Shown: in pieces, positions 1 through 8,459 of the stretch | Layout of the letters: each line of letters begins with the position of its first letter | Position numbering within the stretch: position 1 is the first letter of the stretch | NCBI GenBank assembly: GCA_013812695.1 | Contig: JACCSZ010000219.1 | Location: 1 to 38,723, forward strand | Direction of reading: 5' to 3' | DNA length: 38,723 nucleotides | From: Gemmatimonadales bacterium | Lineage (GTDB): Bacteria > Gemmatimonadota > Gemmatimonadetes > Gemmatimonadales > GWC2-71-9 | Translations under genes and position numbers: made by a program | The notes under the pieces: generated by a model | Databases searched by the model: none | Told to the model about the DNA's origin: nothing | The model's input: only the letters and a program-made list of their open reading frames with translations

Positions 1-325
1 AGCTCCCGAGGACGCTGAGCGGCATCAGTGCGGTCGTGAGCAGCACCATCACGAGGGAGATCCCGTCGATTCCGACCCGATAGCTGATCCCCCAGCTCGC
101 GATCCACGGCGTATTCGAGACCAGCTGGAGCTGCGTGTTGGTGAGATCGAGCGCCCACCAGAGCCCGGCCGACACCAGGAACTCGAGCGTGGCCACGACC
201 ATCGCCGTGCGCTTGGCCGAGCGCTCGTCGCCCAGGAGTACCGGCACCACGCCGATCAGCGGAAACAGGACGAGCGCGTGCAGAATCCAGTGCTCGTACC
301 CGATGGACTGCAGGAGGGCGGTCAT
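1..325 (-). CDS. nuoM: NADH-quinone oxidoreductase subunit M, N-terminal part
   Basis: This is a proton-pumping, antiporter-like membrane subunit of complex I. Only the first 108 codons are present; the gene runs off the left edge of the window. The ATG at 325 lies 7 bases after the nuoL stop and opens a hydrophobic N-terminus (MTALLQSIGYEHW) with a first membrane helix near residues 15-32 and another near 40-60. It continues into SYRVGIDGISLVMVLLTT, the conserved start of the NuoM/NuoL/NuoN fold. The order nuoL-nuoM fits a standard nuo operon, so nuoN would be expected just outside the window. No catalytic Glu or Lys can be assessed in this fragment. The identification rests on this motif together with the position after nuoL. 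Confidence 0.9.
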   Translation of the reverse strand, partial: MTALLQSIGYEHWILHALVLFPLIGVVPVLLGDERSAKRTAMVVATLEFLVSAGLWWALDLTNTQLQLVSNTPWIASWGISYRVGIDGISLVMVLLTTALMPLSVLGS

Positions 326-332
326 CGCGGGG

Positions 333-2306
333 TCACCGGATCACGGCGCGCAGGATCCAGAGCGCTCCCACCAGGAAGAGCACGACGTACACGCCCACCT
401 GCCCCGTCTGAAGCAGCCGGAGACCCCCGCCCACCACCCGCGCGGCCCACGCCGACCCGTTGACCGCCACGCCGTCCACCAGCCGCTGGTCCACGCCGCG
501 CCAGAGCACCACGCGCGAGACCCAGGCGAGCGGCCGCACGATGACCGCGTCGTACAGCTCGTCGACGTAATACTTCCGATTGAGCACCAGGCTCAGTCCG
601 GTATCCGCCGGCGCTTCCCTGGCCGGCGGCGTGGGGCGGCCCAACGTGGTCCGGAAGCCGAGGAAGAGGCCGAGCGCACCGATGGCGACGGCGGCGCCTA
701 CGAGGAAATATTCGGTCGAGCCCGTAGGCATGACCAGCTGCGTGATCCGAAGGCCAGGCTCCATGACCGGCTCGAGCCAGCGCTCGAGCGCCGGGTGCCC
801 ACCGACCAGGTGAGGCAGGTTGAGCACGCCGCCGACGGCGCTGAGCAGGCCGAGCACGACCAGCGGGCCGGTCATGATCCACGGGGCCTCATGCAGGTGC
901 GCCCGCTCCGGCTCGCCCGTCCGGTTCTGGCCCATGAAGGTCATGGCCATCAACCGCGCCATGTAGAAGGCCGTGAGCAGCGCGGCGAGCACGCCCATGC
1001 CGTAGAACAGGTAGAACACCGGCAGATCCGCGCCGCGCGCAAAGGCCGCCGCCAGAATCTCGTCCTTGGAGAAGAAGCCGGAGAACGGCGGGATGCCGGC
1101 GATGGCGAGTGTCGCGATCATCATCAGCGCGAAGGTCACGGGCATCCAGCGTCTGAGGCCGCCCATGTTCCGCATGTCCTGCGCGTCCTCGTGCGAGTGG
1201 GTCGCGTGATAGGCGTGGTGCATCGCGTGGATCACACTGCCGGCCCCCAGGAACAGCAGCGCCTTGAAGAACGCGTGGGTCGCCAGATGGAAGACGCCCG
1301 AGACGTATGCGCCGGTGCCGACCCCGAGGAACATGTAGCCGAGCTGGGAGACGGTGGAGTAAGCCAGTACCTTCTTGATGTCGTACTGGCGGAGACCGAT
1401 CGTGGCCGCGAACAGCGCGGTCAGGGCGCCGATGCCGGCGACGACCGTGCTCGAGACCGGCGCGAGCGCAAACAGCACGTTGGTCCGCGCCACCAGGTAC
1501 ACGCCGGCGGTCACCATCGTCGCGGCGTGAATGAGCGCCGACACCGGCGTCGGCCCCGCCATCGCGTCGGGGAGCCAGGTATACAGGGGGATCTGCGCCG
1601 ACTTGCCGGTGCAGCCGAGGAACAGGAACAACGTGATGGCGGTGACGATGGCGCCGCCCGGCTCGAGCACGGCGGCGGCCCGCTCGTTGACGTGGGCGAA
1701 GTCGAGGCTCCCGAACGTGCGCCAGATGAAGAACATGGCTACCAGGAAGCCGAAGTCGCCGATCCGGTTCATGATGAACGCCTTCTTGCCGGCGTCCGCG
1801 TTGACCTTGTCGGCGAACCAGAAGCCGATCAGCAGGTACGAGCAGAGCCCCACGCCCTCCCAGCCGATGAACATCACCGGGAAGCTCGACCCGAGCACCA
1901 GCACCAGCATGAAGACGACGAACAGATTGAGGTAGGCGAAGTAGCGCGCATACCCCGGATCCTCGCGCATGTAGCCGACACTGAACAGGTGAATCAGGCT
2001 CCCGACGCCGGTGACGATCAGCAGCATCACAGTGGAGAGCTGGTCCACCTGGAAGGCGAAGGCCACCTGCAGGCGGTCCACGGGCAGCCACGACCAGAGA
2101 TGCACCACGAGTGGCGCGTGCGGGGGCTCACGCCAGAGCTCGACCAGGACGCCGAGGGATACGACGAAGGAGCCCAGGAGCACGCCCGGCCCCACCACCG
2201 ACACCAGACGCTTGGCCTCGGGTCGCCAGAGTGCCAGCGCGCCGTTCACCAGAAACCCCGCCAGCGGGAGCGCCACGGCGAGCCAGACCACGTGCGAAAA
2301 GGCCAT
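333..2306 (-). CDS. nuoL: NADH-quinone oxidoreductase subunit L
   Basis: This is the distal antiporter-like proton-pumping subunit of complex I (657 aa, usual length 610-670). It begins MAFSHVVWLAVALPLAG and is almost entirely hydrophobic helices. The conserved blocks are visible: GWEGVGLCSYLLIGFW carries the essential helix-5 glutamate, KSAQIPLYTWLPDAMAGPTP carries the helix-7/8 lysine and broken helix, and SALIHAATMVTAGVYL follows. The long C-terminal part, ending in a final helix near YVVLFLVGALWIL, fits the lateral arm of NuoL. The ATG at 2306 overlaps the nuoK stop (TGATG), so it is translationally coupled. An open frame continues upstream of this ATG, but that stretch is nuoK and nuoJ read in another frame. 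Confidence 0.97.
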   Translation of the reverse strand: MAFSHVVWLAVALPLAGFLVNGALALWRPEAKRLVSVVGPGVLLGSFVVSLGVLVELWREPPHAPLVVHLWSWLPVDRLQVAFAFQVDQLSTVMLLIVTGVGSLIHLFSVGYMREDPGYARYFAYLNLFVVFMLVLVLGSSFPVMFIGWEGVGLCSYLLIGFWFADKVNADAGKKAFIMNRIGDFGFLVAMFFIWRTFGSLDFAHVNERAAAVLEPGGAIVTAITLFLFLGCTGKSAQIPLYTWLPDAMAGPTPVSALIHAATMVTAGVYLVARTNVLFALAPVSSTVVAGIGALTALFAATIGLRQYDIKKVLAYSTVSQLGYMFLGVGTGAYVSGVFHLATHAFFKALLFLGAGSVIHAMHHAYHATHSHEDAQDMRNMGGLRRWMPVTFALMMIATLAIAGIPPFSGFFSKDEILAAAFARGADLPVFYLFYGMGVLAALLTAFYMARLMAMTFMGQNRTGEPERAHLHEAPWIMTGPLVVLGLLSAVGGVLNLPHLVGGHPALERWLEPVMEPGLRITQLVMPTGSTEYFLVGAAVAIGALGLFLGFRTTLGRPTPPAREAPADTGLSLVLNRKYYVDELYDAVIVRPLAWVSRVVLWRGVDQRLVDGVAVNGSAWAARVVGGGLRLLQTGQVGVYVVLFLVGALWILRAVIR

Positions 2307-2602
2307 CAGCCCCGCAGCAGGTTGATGTTCTGAAGGTCGACCGATTGCTTGTGCCGGAAGATCGCGAGGATGATCGCCAGCCCCACCGCCGCTTCGGCCG
2401 CTGCCACGGTCATGACGAAGAACACCATGATCTGGCCGCTGGCGCCGTAGAGCTGGGCCAGGGCCACGAAGGTCAGGTTGACGGCGTTGAGCATCAGCTC
2501 GATACACATGAAGAGGATGATCGCGTTCCGGCGGAGGAGCACGCCGGCCACGCCGAGACTGAAGAGGATGGCCGAGAGACCGAGCGCGGGCCCGAGCAGC
2601 AT
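2306..2602 (-). CDS. nuoK: NADH-quinone oxidoreductase subunit K
   Basis: This is a small membrane subunit of complex I related to MrpC (98 aa; family about 100). It has three helices. The middle one, IILFMCIELMLNAVNLTFVAL, carries the conserved membrane glutamate of the proton path, and the third holds the second conserved Glu in VAAAEAAVGLAIILAIFR. The ATG at 2602 overlaps the nuoJ stop as TGATG, and its own stop overlaps the nuoL start the same way. These 1-base overlaps imply tight translational coupling through nuoJ-K-L. Length and motif match the family closely. Confidence 0.96.
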   Translation of the reverse strand: MLLGPALGLSAILFSLGVAGVLLRRNAIILFMCIELMLNAVNLTFVALAQLYGASGQIMVFFVMTVAAAEAAVGLAIILAIFRHKQSVDLQNINLLRG

Positions 2603-3159
2603 CAGGCGTTTCGCTTGGCGAGCACGACGGCACCGACGATGGCCGCGAGCAGCAGGATCGAGGTGATCTCGAACGGCACCAGGTAGATCTGGAACAGCGG
2701 CGCCGCGAGCCCGCCGACCACGCCTCGGGCGGCCGCGTCCTGCTGCGCGAGCTGGCCGGCGGCAAACACCGTGGCGGGGTCGGCGAATGCCGGGGCCTGG
2801 GAGATCTCGCTCGCCAGCCGGCGCGGGGTGTAGCGCCAGAGCGCGAACAGCTCGATGGCCAGCAGGCCGACGATGACGACCGTCGCCGCCACGCTCGACG
2901 CGCCCCGCATGTCGGAGCTGGCCTGGCCGAGGTTGAGGAGCATGATGACGAACAGGAAGAGCACCATCACCGCGCCGGCGTACACCAGCACCTGGATCGC
3001 CGCGATGAACTGCGCGTCGAGCAGCACGTAGATGGCGGCCAGCGAGAACATGGTGGACACCAGCCACAGGGCCGCGCTCACGGCGTTGCGCTGCAGGATG
3101 CAGAGCGCCGCCGAGACGACCGCGAACGCGGCGAAGACGTAAAACACGGTCTGGGTCAT
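2602..3159 (-). CDS. nuoJ: NADH-quinone oxidoreductase subunit J
   Basis: This is a membrane subunit of complex I in the NuoA/J/K module (185 aa, typical 165-190). Five hydrophobic helices can be read. The signature LDAQFIAAIQVLVYAGAVMV is the pi-bulge helix 3 that gates the proton and quinone link, followed by LFLFVIMLLNL. The ATG at 3159 follows the nuoI stop (TAG at 3162-3160) with no spacing, and the gene ends in a TGATG overlap with nuoK. The C-terminal part has a short polar stretch and a last helix ending in LAKRNA. Nothing unusual is seen. Confidence 0.95.
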   Translation of the reverse strand: MTQTVFYVFAAFAVVSAALCILQRNAVSAALWLVSTMFSLAAIYVLLDAQFIAAIQVLVYAGAVMVLFLFVIMLLNLGQASSDMRGASSVAATVVIVGLLAIELFALWRYTPRRLASEISQAPAFADPATVFAAGQLAQQDAAARGVVGGLAAPLFQIYLVPFEITSILLLAAIVGAVVLAKRNA

Positions 3160-3666
3160 CTACTCGCCCTGAGGGTCGCTCGGGTCCCAGAGCGTCGACA
3201 CCGCGTGGGTCTGCGACTGCAGCCGTTCGAGGTCGTACACGAACCGGCCGCGGGTGTACTCGGCGTTCTCGAAGTGGACGCCCACGTGGATGGCCTCCTC
3301 AGGGCAGACCTCCTGGCAGTACCCGCAGAACACGCAGCGGAACTCGTCGATCTCGTAGATCAGCGGGTACCGGTTCCCTTGCTCGTCCTCGCCCGGCACC
3401 AGCTTGATGCAGTTGGCGGGGCAGATCTGCGGACAGAGTCCGCAGGCCACACACTTGGACCGGCCCTGCTCGTCGGTGAGCATCCGGTGCGTCCCGCGCC
3501 AGCGCTGGGAGATGCTCCACTCGGTCGTGCTCTTCTGCTCCGGGTACTGCATCGTCACCTTCGGCTCGAACATGTGCTTGAAGGTGAGCGCCATGCCCTT
3601 GAGCGTAGCCCGCACGTAGCTGACTTCGCGCTCCGGGCGGCGCATGACCTTCACCCCGATCGCCAT
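3160..3666 (-). CDS. nuoI: NADH-quinone oxidoreductase subunit I, 2x[4Fe-4S] ferredoxin-like
   Basis: This peripheral-arm subunit passes electrons through clusters N6a and N6b to N2 (168 aa). Both 8-Fe ferredoxin motifs are intact: CVACGLCPQICP in the centre and CVFCGYCQEVCP about 40 residues later, each Cx2Cx2Cx3CP. The N-terminal part before them (TLKGMALTFKHMF) is the amphipathic anchor that contacts the membrane arm. The start ATG at 3666 overlaps the nuoH stop (TGATG). The open frame upstream is only the shadow of nuoH. The C-terminal tail after the second motif is typical in length. Confidence 0.97.
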   Translation of the reverse strand: MAIGVKVMRRPEREVSYVRATLKGMALTFKHMFEPKVTMQYPEQKSTTEWSISQRWRGTHRMLTDEQGRSKCVACGLCPQICPANCIKLVPGEDEQGNRYPLIYEIDEFRCVFCGYCQEVCPEEAIHVGVHFENAEYTRGRFVYDLERLQSQTHAVSTLWDPSDPQGE

Positions 3667-4907
3667 CAGCCCGTGACCGTGGCGCGCTTCACGAGCGGCT
3701 TGGCGCTGTGCTGCCGCCGGTTGGAGCCCTTGATGAAGACCCCGCTGTCCAGCAGCCCGAAGACCAGAAACGCCACCACGACGTTCACCCCGAGCAGGGC
3801 GAGCGAGCGGAGCTTGGGATCGGTGATCCCGGCGACGTGCTCGATGCCATAGATGGCCGTGCAGATCACCATGATGTAGGCCAGCGCGATCGGCATCAGC
3901 ACCTTCCATCCGAGCGCCATGAGCTGGTCGTACCGGAATCGCGGCAGGGTCCACCGGATCCACATCACGAAGAAGATCCAGAACATCAGCTTGAGGAAGA
4001 AAAAGGCCCCCGTGGCGATGGTCTGCAGCAGTCCGCCCTGTTCGTCCCAGCGGCCCGGGATGTCCCAGCCTCCGAAAAACAGGGTCGTGACCATGGCGCA
4101 GACCGTCACCACGTTCGCGTATTCGGCGATGAAGAAGAGCGAGAACTTCATCGCGCTGTACTCGGTGTGATACCCCGCAATCAGCTCCGACTCGGCCTCG
4201 GGCAGGTCGAACGGGAGCCGGTTGGTCTCGGCGAATCCCGAGATGAGGAAGATGAAGAACGACAGGAACAGCGGCAGGACGTACCACAGGCCGGCCTGCT
4301 GGTCCCGGATGATGGCCCCGAAGCCCACGTTTCCGCTGATGAGGAGGACAGGGATGAGGCTCAGACCCATCGCCACCTCGTACGAGATCATCTGCGCCGT
4401 GGCGCGAAGCCCCCCGAGAAGCGCGTATTTGCTGTTCGACGACCACCCCGCCAGCGCGATCCCGTAGACGCCCATGGAGCTGATAGCCAGCACGAACAGG
4501 AAGCCGATGGGCAGATCGGCCACGACCATCGGGAGTGGGCCGTGGTAGGCGAAGGGGCCGAGCGGACCGAGGGTGACGTCGAAATCCACCGGCAGGGGGG
4601 CGGCGAACGGGATCACGGCCGACAGCATGAGGGCCGGAATGAACGCCAGCGCGGGGGCCAGGACGAACAGCCAGCGGTTGGCGAGCGCCGGGGAGGTTTC
4701 CTCCTTGAGGATGTTCTTGACACCGTCGGCGGCCGGCTGCAACAGGCCGGCCCAGCCCACCCGGTTGGGCCCGCGCCGGTTCTGCATCCACGCGCTGACC
4801 TTGCGCTCCATCAGCGTGAGGAGCGCCACGCCGACCAGGATGACGGTGAAGACGAAGAGCATCTTGAGGACGCTCAGCAGAATGAACCCCTTCATCTCCG
4901 GGGTCAT
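3666..4907 (-). CDS. nuoH: NADH-quinone oxidoreductase subunit H
   Basis: This membrane subunit forms the quinone chamber with NuoB and NuoD (413 aa, at the long end for the family). It starts MTPEMKGFILLSVLKML; a second Met four codons later is a possible alternative. The diagnostic block LMERKVSAWMQNRRGPNRVG is followed by LQPAADGVKNILKEE. The charged loop FAETNRLPFDLPEAESELIAGYHTEYS, close to invariant in NuoH, is present around residue 245. The start ATG shares ATGA with the nuoG stop (4-base overlap). The C-terminus carries extra basic residues (KGSNRRQHSAKPLVKRA) beyond the last helix. Confidence 0.97.
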   Translation of the reverse strand: MTPEMKGFILLSVLKMLFVFTVILVGVALLTLMERKVSAWMQNRRGPNRVGWAGLLQPAADGVKNILKEETSPALANRWLFVLAPALAFIPALMLSAVIPFAAPLPVDFDVTLGPLGPFAYHGPLPMVVADLPIGFLFVLAISSMGVYGIALAGWSSNSKYALLGGLRATAQMISYEVAMGLSLIPVLLISGNVGFGAIIRDQQAGLWYVLPLFLSFFIFLISGFAETNRLPFDLPEAESELIAGYHTEYSAMKFSLFFIAEYANVVTVCAMVTTLFFGGWDIPGRWDEQGGLLQTIATGAFFFLKLMFWIFFVMWIRWTLPRFRYDQLMALGWKVLMPIALAYIMVICTAIYGIEHVAGITDPKLRSLALLGVNVVVAFLVFGLLDSGVFIKGSNRRQHSAKPLVKRATVTG

Positions 4908-6505
4908 CGCGCGGCGCCTTCCGCGCGTCCTGGCACGGGCGCGGATCCAGTCCGAAGGACCCGGCCGGTGTATCCGATATCCCCATGCCCGAGGCCGGCG
5001 AAGACGGGCCACCGCTCGCCAAGCAGCTCGAACGCTTCCGCTGCGGTGGACGGCGCGTCGGCGCTCGGGCCAGGTCCGGCGAGCACTTCGCCGGCAATCC
5101 ACCACGCGGGACGCGCCATGCCCGGCTGCGATTTGGCCTGCTGATAGCGCTGGATGCGGTGGTCCCGGTTCACGTAGGTGCCGTTCTCCTCCGCCATCGT
5201 GGTGACCGGCAGCACCAGCTCGACGTTCCTGAGGGCATCCGCGATCACGGTGCCCAGGAGGACGACCATGCCGGGCGCCGCGGCCAGCGCGGCCTCGTCG
5301 GCTTGGTCGAGGTCCGCGTCCAGGACGATCACCACGGCGGCGGAGAGTGCCTGGCGCATGGCGGCGGCCCACTGTGGCGTATAGCCGAGCAGCTCGGCCC
5401 CGGCCAGGTTCGGCGCCCGCTCGCGGCGGAGCGCCAGGTTGGGCACGCCGGACAGCGGGGCCTCCTCGCCCAGCGGCACCTGCACGGCGGCGGCCACCTC
5501 GAAGCGATCCACGAGCCGGCGCACCAGTCCGAGCGATTCCGTCGACGCGCGCCCGGTCGCCAGGATGACCGCGGAGCCGCTGGCGCCGCGCAGCACCTGC
5601 TCGAACCGGGCGAGCGCGGTGTCCCAGTCGGTCGCCGTGTGGCGGGCGCCGTCGCGCACGAGCGGCGCCTCGATGCGGTCGCCACGATTCATCCAGCGGT
5701 AGTTGGCGCGGCCGTAGTCGCACATGAAGTGGCGGTTGACCTCGAGGTTCGGCCGCGGCCGGATGCGGATCACGACGTCGTCGCGGGTGTCGATGCTGAC
5801 GTTGCAGCCCTGGGTGCAGCCGGGGCAGACGCTGGCGGTCTTGTCGAGATCCCAGGCCCGCGCCTTGTGCAGGAAGTCTTTGGAGAGCAGCGAGCCGACC
5901 GGGCAGAGGTCGACGACGTTACCGGACCACGCGTGATCGAGCTTCTGCTCCTCGCTGATGCCGATGTAGGCCCGGTCGCCGCGCTCGCTCACGTTGAGCA
6001 CGGGGGCGTCGGCCACGTCCTCCATGAACCGGACGCAGCGGGTGCACAGGATACAGCGATTCGGCACGTAGAGGATGTCCGGACCGAAGTCCTCGACCGG
6101 GCTGTAGCGCTTGGCGTACTCGGCATACCGGGTGCCGGCGCGGCCTTCCTGGAATACGTAATCCTGCAGCTCGCACTCGCCCGCCTGATCGCAGATCGGG
6201 CAGTCCAGCGGATGGTTGATGAGCAGGAGCTCGAGTACGCCCTCGCGGGCCTTCTTGGCACTCGCGCTGTTGACGTGGACAACCTGGCCCTCGACCACCG
6301 ACGTGACGCAGGCGGGCATCAGCTTGGGCGCCTTTTCCACTTCCACCAGGCACATCCGGCACACCGCCGGGCTCGGCAGCGACGGATGGTAGCAGTAGTG
6401 CGGCACCAGCACGCCCGCCTGCTTGGCGGCCTCGATGATGGGCGTGCCCTTCGGCACGCTCACTGGCATACCGTCGATCGTCACGTTGACCAGTTCGTCG
6501 GCCAT
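4904..6505 (-). CDS. nuoG: NADH-quinone oxidoreductase subunit G
   Basis: This Fe-S subunit carries electrons from NuoE/F toward NuoI (533 aa). The N-terminus has the [2Fe-2S] ligand set (CRMC within the first 70 residues plus flanking Cys). It is followed by the His-ligated cluster motif HPLDCPICDQAGEC and by CILCTRCVRF...DLCPVG. Then comes CPGCTQGC with a fourth Cys 27 residues on (CDYGR), the Cx2Cx3Cx27C pattern of the off-path N7 cluster. The molybdopterin-oxidoreductase-like C-terminal domain is much shorter than in E. coli (whole protein about 900 aa) but shows no frameshift. The ATG at 6505 is preceded by AGGAAAG. A 122-base gap with a palindromic repeat separates it from nuoF. Confidence 0.95.
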   Translation of the reverse strand: MADELVNVTIDGMPVSVPKGTPIIEAAKQAGVLVPHYCYHPSLPSPAVCRMCLVEVEKAPKLMPACVTSVVEGQVVHVNSASAKKAREGVLELLLINHPLDCPICDQAGECELQDYVFQEGRAGTRYAEYAKRYSPVEDFGPDILYVPNRCILCTRCVRFMEDVADAPVLNVSERGDRAYIGISEEQKLDHAWSGNVVDLCPVGSLLSKDFLHKARAWDLDKTASVCPGCTQGCNVSIDTRDDVVIRIRPRPNLEVNRHFMCDYGRANYRWMNRGDRIEAPLVRDGARHTATDWDTALARFEQVLRGASGSAVILATGRASTESLGLVRRLVDRFEVAAAVQVPLGEEAPLSGVPNLALRRERAPNLAGAELLGYTPQWAAAMRQALSAAVVIVLDADLDQADEAALAAAPGMVVLLGTVIADALRNVELVLPVTTMAEENGTYVNRDHRIQRYQQAKSQPGMARPAWWIAGEVLAGPGPSADAPSTAAEAFELLGERWPVFAGLGHGDIGYTGRVLRTGSAPVPGRAEGAAR

Positions 6506-6536
6506 TGCGCTTTCCTGGTTGGGCTCGGGTGCTGTA

Positions 6537-6614
6537 TTCACCACGAAGGCACGAAGGACACGAAAACCATTCCGCACGCGGCCCCCCTCGTGGCCTTGGT
6601 GCCTTGGTGGTGAA
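6537..6614. repeat. Imperfect inverted repeat inside the nuo operon
   Basis: Two 27-base arms (6537-6563 and 6588-6614) are reverse complements except at three positions; the left arm begins TTCACCACGAAGGCACGAAG. A 24-base spacer separates them. Each arm has an internal AAGGCAC-type periodicity. It fills most of the 122-base gap between nuoF and nuoG, the widest junction in this operon. The transcript could fold into a long hairpin. It resembles the short dispersed intergenic palindromes of many environmental bacteria (recollection, not checked). There is no transposase. Confidence 0.75.
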
Positions 6615-6627
6615 AGAGCATCGGCAC

Positions 6628-7935
6628 TCAAACCACCGCCATCGCCGGCTCGCGCGCGCCGGCGATGTACGCCTCGAACTCGGACCGGAACTTCTGGATG
6701 CCGCTCACGACCGGCGCGGCGCAGGAGTCGCTCAGGACGCAAATGGTCTTGCCGGTCATATTGTCGCAGAGGTCGAGGAGGAGCTGGAAATCGTCCTGCT
6801 TGCCCCGGCCGGTCAGGATACGCTCCAGGATCCGCGTCGTCCACGCCGTGCCCTCCCGGCACTGGGTGCACTGGGCGCAGCTCTCGTGGGCGTAGAAGCG
6901 GGCGAGGCGCCAGATCTGGTACACCATGTCGGTGGTGTCGTCCATGACGATCATGCCGGCCGAGCCGAGCATCGAGCCTTGCTCGACGATGCCTTCGTAA
7001 TCGAAGAGCGCCGCTTCGGCTTCCTCGCGCGTCATGATGGGCACCGAGCTGCCGCCCGGAATGATCGCCTTGAACGTCCGACCCGGCTTGGGCCCCCCGG
7101 CCATGTCGTACAGGATCTCCTTCACCGGCGTGCCCATCGTGACCTCGTAATTGCCGGGCCGCTGGATGTGCCCGCAGATCGAGATCAACTTGGTGCCGGT
7201 GCTCTTGGGGTTGCCGAGACACAGGGCCTTGTACCACGCGGCGCCGCGGTTCAGAATGTGGGGGACCGCGCTCAGCGTCTCGACGTTGTTGATCGTCGTC
7301 GGCATGCCGAACAGGCCGGCCACCGCCGGGAACGGCGGCTTGATCCGCGGGTTCCCGCGCTTCCCTTCGATCGAGTTCATCATCGCGGTCTCTTCGCCGC
7401 AGATGTACGCCCCGGCGCCGCGATGCAGCACGATGTCCACCCGCTTCCCGCTCCCCAGCGCGTCGGCCCCGAGCGCACCCATCGCGTAGGCCTGCTCCAC
7501 CGCCGCCGACATGACCTTCCACGGCTCGGTGAACTCGCCGCGGATGTAGAGGTAGCACCGCTCCGCCCCGATGGCGTACGCCGCGATCGCGCACCCCTCG
7601 ATGAGGGCGTGCGGCGTCCAGCGCATGATCTCCCGGTCCTTGAACGTTCCGGGCTCCGATTCATCCGCGTTGCATACGAGATAGTGCGGCTTGACCACGT
7701 CCTTCGGCATGAAGGACCACTTGAGTCCGGTCGGGAAGCCGGCGCCGCCACGGCCCCGGAGGCCCGACGCCTTGACTTCTTCCACGATGGCGTCGCGCGT
7801 CATCGCGAGCGCCCGCTTCAGCGCCTCGTAGCCGCCGCGCTCCACCCAGCCGTCGTACGTGCGCGCGCCGGCGTCACCGAAGTACCGGGACAGCACCACC
7901 GTCTCTTTCGAGTGGCTCGGATGCGGAAAGCCCAT
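6628..7935 (-). CDS. nuoF: NADH-quinone oxidoreductase subunit F, FMN/NADH-binding
   Basis: This is the NADH-oxidising subunit of complex I, holding FMN and cluster N3 (435 aa, typical). The FMN/NADH site is recognisable as GLRGRGGAGFPTGLKWSF, followed by CNADESEPGTFKDRE. The glycine-rich GAGAYICGEETAMMNSIEG is the NADH-contact region. The N3 ligands are CAQCTQCREGT plus a fourth Cys in SDSCAAPV about 40 residues on. The start ATG at 7935 abuts the nuoE stop (1-base overlap). Longer readings upstream are the shadow of nuoE. Its 3' end is followed by the palindromic element and then nuoG. Confidence 0.97.
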   Translation of the reverse strand: MGFPHPSHSKETVVLSRYFGDAGARTYDGWVERGGYEALKRALAMTRDAIVEEVKASGLRGRGGAGFPTGLKWSFMPKDVVKPHYLVCNADESEPGTFKDREIMRWTPHALIEGCAIAAYAIGAERCYLYIRGEFTEPWKVMSAAVEQAYAMGALGADALGSGKRVDIVLHRGAGAYICGEETAMMNSIEGKRGNPRIKPPFPAVAGLFGMPTTINNVETLSAVPHILNRGAAWYKALCLGNPKSTGTKLISICGHIQRPGNYEVTMGTPVKEILYDMAGGPKPGRTFKAIIPGGSSVPIMTREEAEAALFDYEGIVEQGSMLGSAGMIVMDDTTDMVYQIWRLARFYAHESCAQCTQCREGTAWTTRILERILTGRGKQDDFQLLLDLCDNMTGKTICVLSDSCAAPVVSGIQKFRSEFEAYIAGAREPAMAVV

Positions 7936-8459
7936 TACGGGAACCTCTGCAGGATGCCCGCGACCTTGTCGGGGGTCACGTCCTCGATGAAGTCGTCGTC
8001 GACCATGATCGGCGTGGGAAAGCCGCAGGCGCCCAGGCACTCGACCTCGATGACCGTGAACCGGTCGTCGGGACTGGTGGCCCCCAGTTCGACGCAGCCG
8101 GTGGCCGCGAGCAGTGCCTTCACCACATCCTCCGCACCGCAGATGTTGCACGGTGACGTGGTGCAGACCTGAATGAAGTGGCGGCCCACTGGATGGGTGT
8201 GGTACATGGTGTAGAACGTGACCACGCCCTTCACGTAGGCCGGGGTCAGGTCCAGCGCTTCGGCCACTTCGCCGATGTCCGTCTCCGAGATCCAGCCCCT
8301 GACCTCCTGGACCATCCAGAGCGCGGGCAGCAGGCATGCCTGCTTGGTCGGATAGCGGGCGAACAGCTCCTCCAGTTTCGTTCGCGTCTCGCCCACGAAC
8401 ACCGGATCCTGCGCGGCCGGCGTGGCGCCGTGGCTTCCGTGCGCCTGGTGCGAGGTCAT
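7935..8459 (-). CDS. nuoE: NADH-quinone oxidoreductase subunit E, [2Fe-2S]
   Basis: This thioredoxin-like [2Fe-2S] subunit (cluster N1a) pairs with NuoF (174 aa). The ligands are CTTSPC and CLGAC, about 40 residues apart, the normal Cx4C...Cx3C set. The preceding helical domain contains GWISETDIGEVAEALDLTPAYVKGVVTFYTMYHTHPVG, which is strongly conserved. The ATG at 8459 shares ATGA with the nuoD stop. About 20 polar, His/Gly-rich residues precede the domain and are not conserved in this family as far as I know. The stop is TAA and touches the nuoF start. Confidence 0.96.
   Translation of the reverse strand: MTSHQAHGSHGATPAAQDPVFVGETRTKLEELFARYPTKQACLLPALWMVQEVRGWISETDIGEVAEALDLTPAYVKGVVTFYTMYHTHPVGRHFIQVCTTSPCNICGAEDVVKALLAATGCVELGATSPDDRFTVIEVECLGACGFPTPIMVDDDFIEDVTPDKVAGILQRFP

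Noticed and set aside
135..2333. Long plus-strand open frame (732 codons) opposite nuoL and its neighbours, and a similar 478-codon one at 3708-5144
   Set aside because: Rich in Arg, His, Glu and Gln with no domain, antisense to clearly conserved nuo genes. It is the usual consequence of high GC at third positions.
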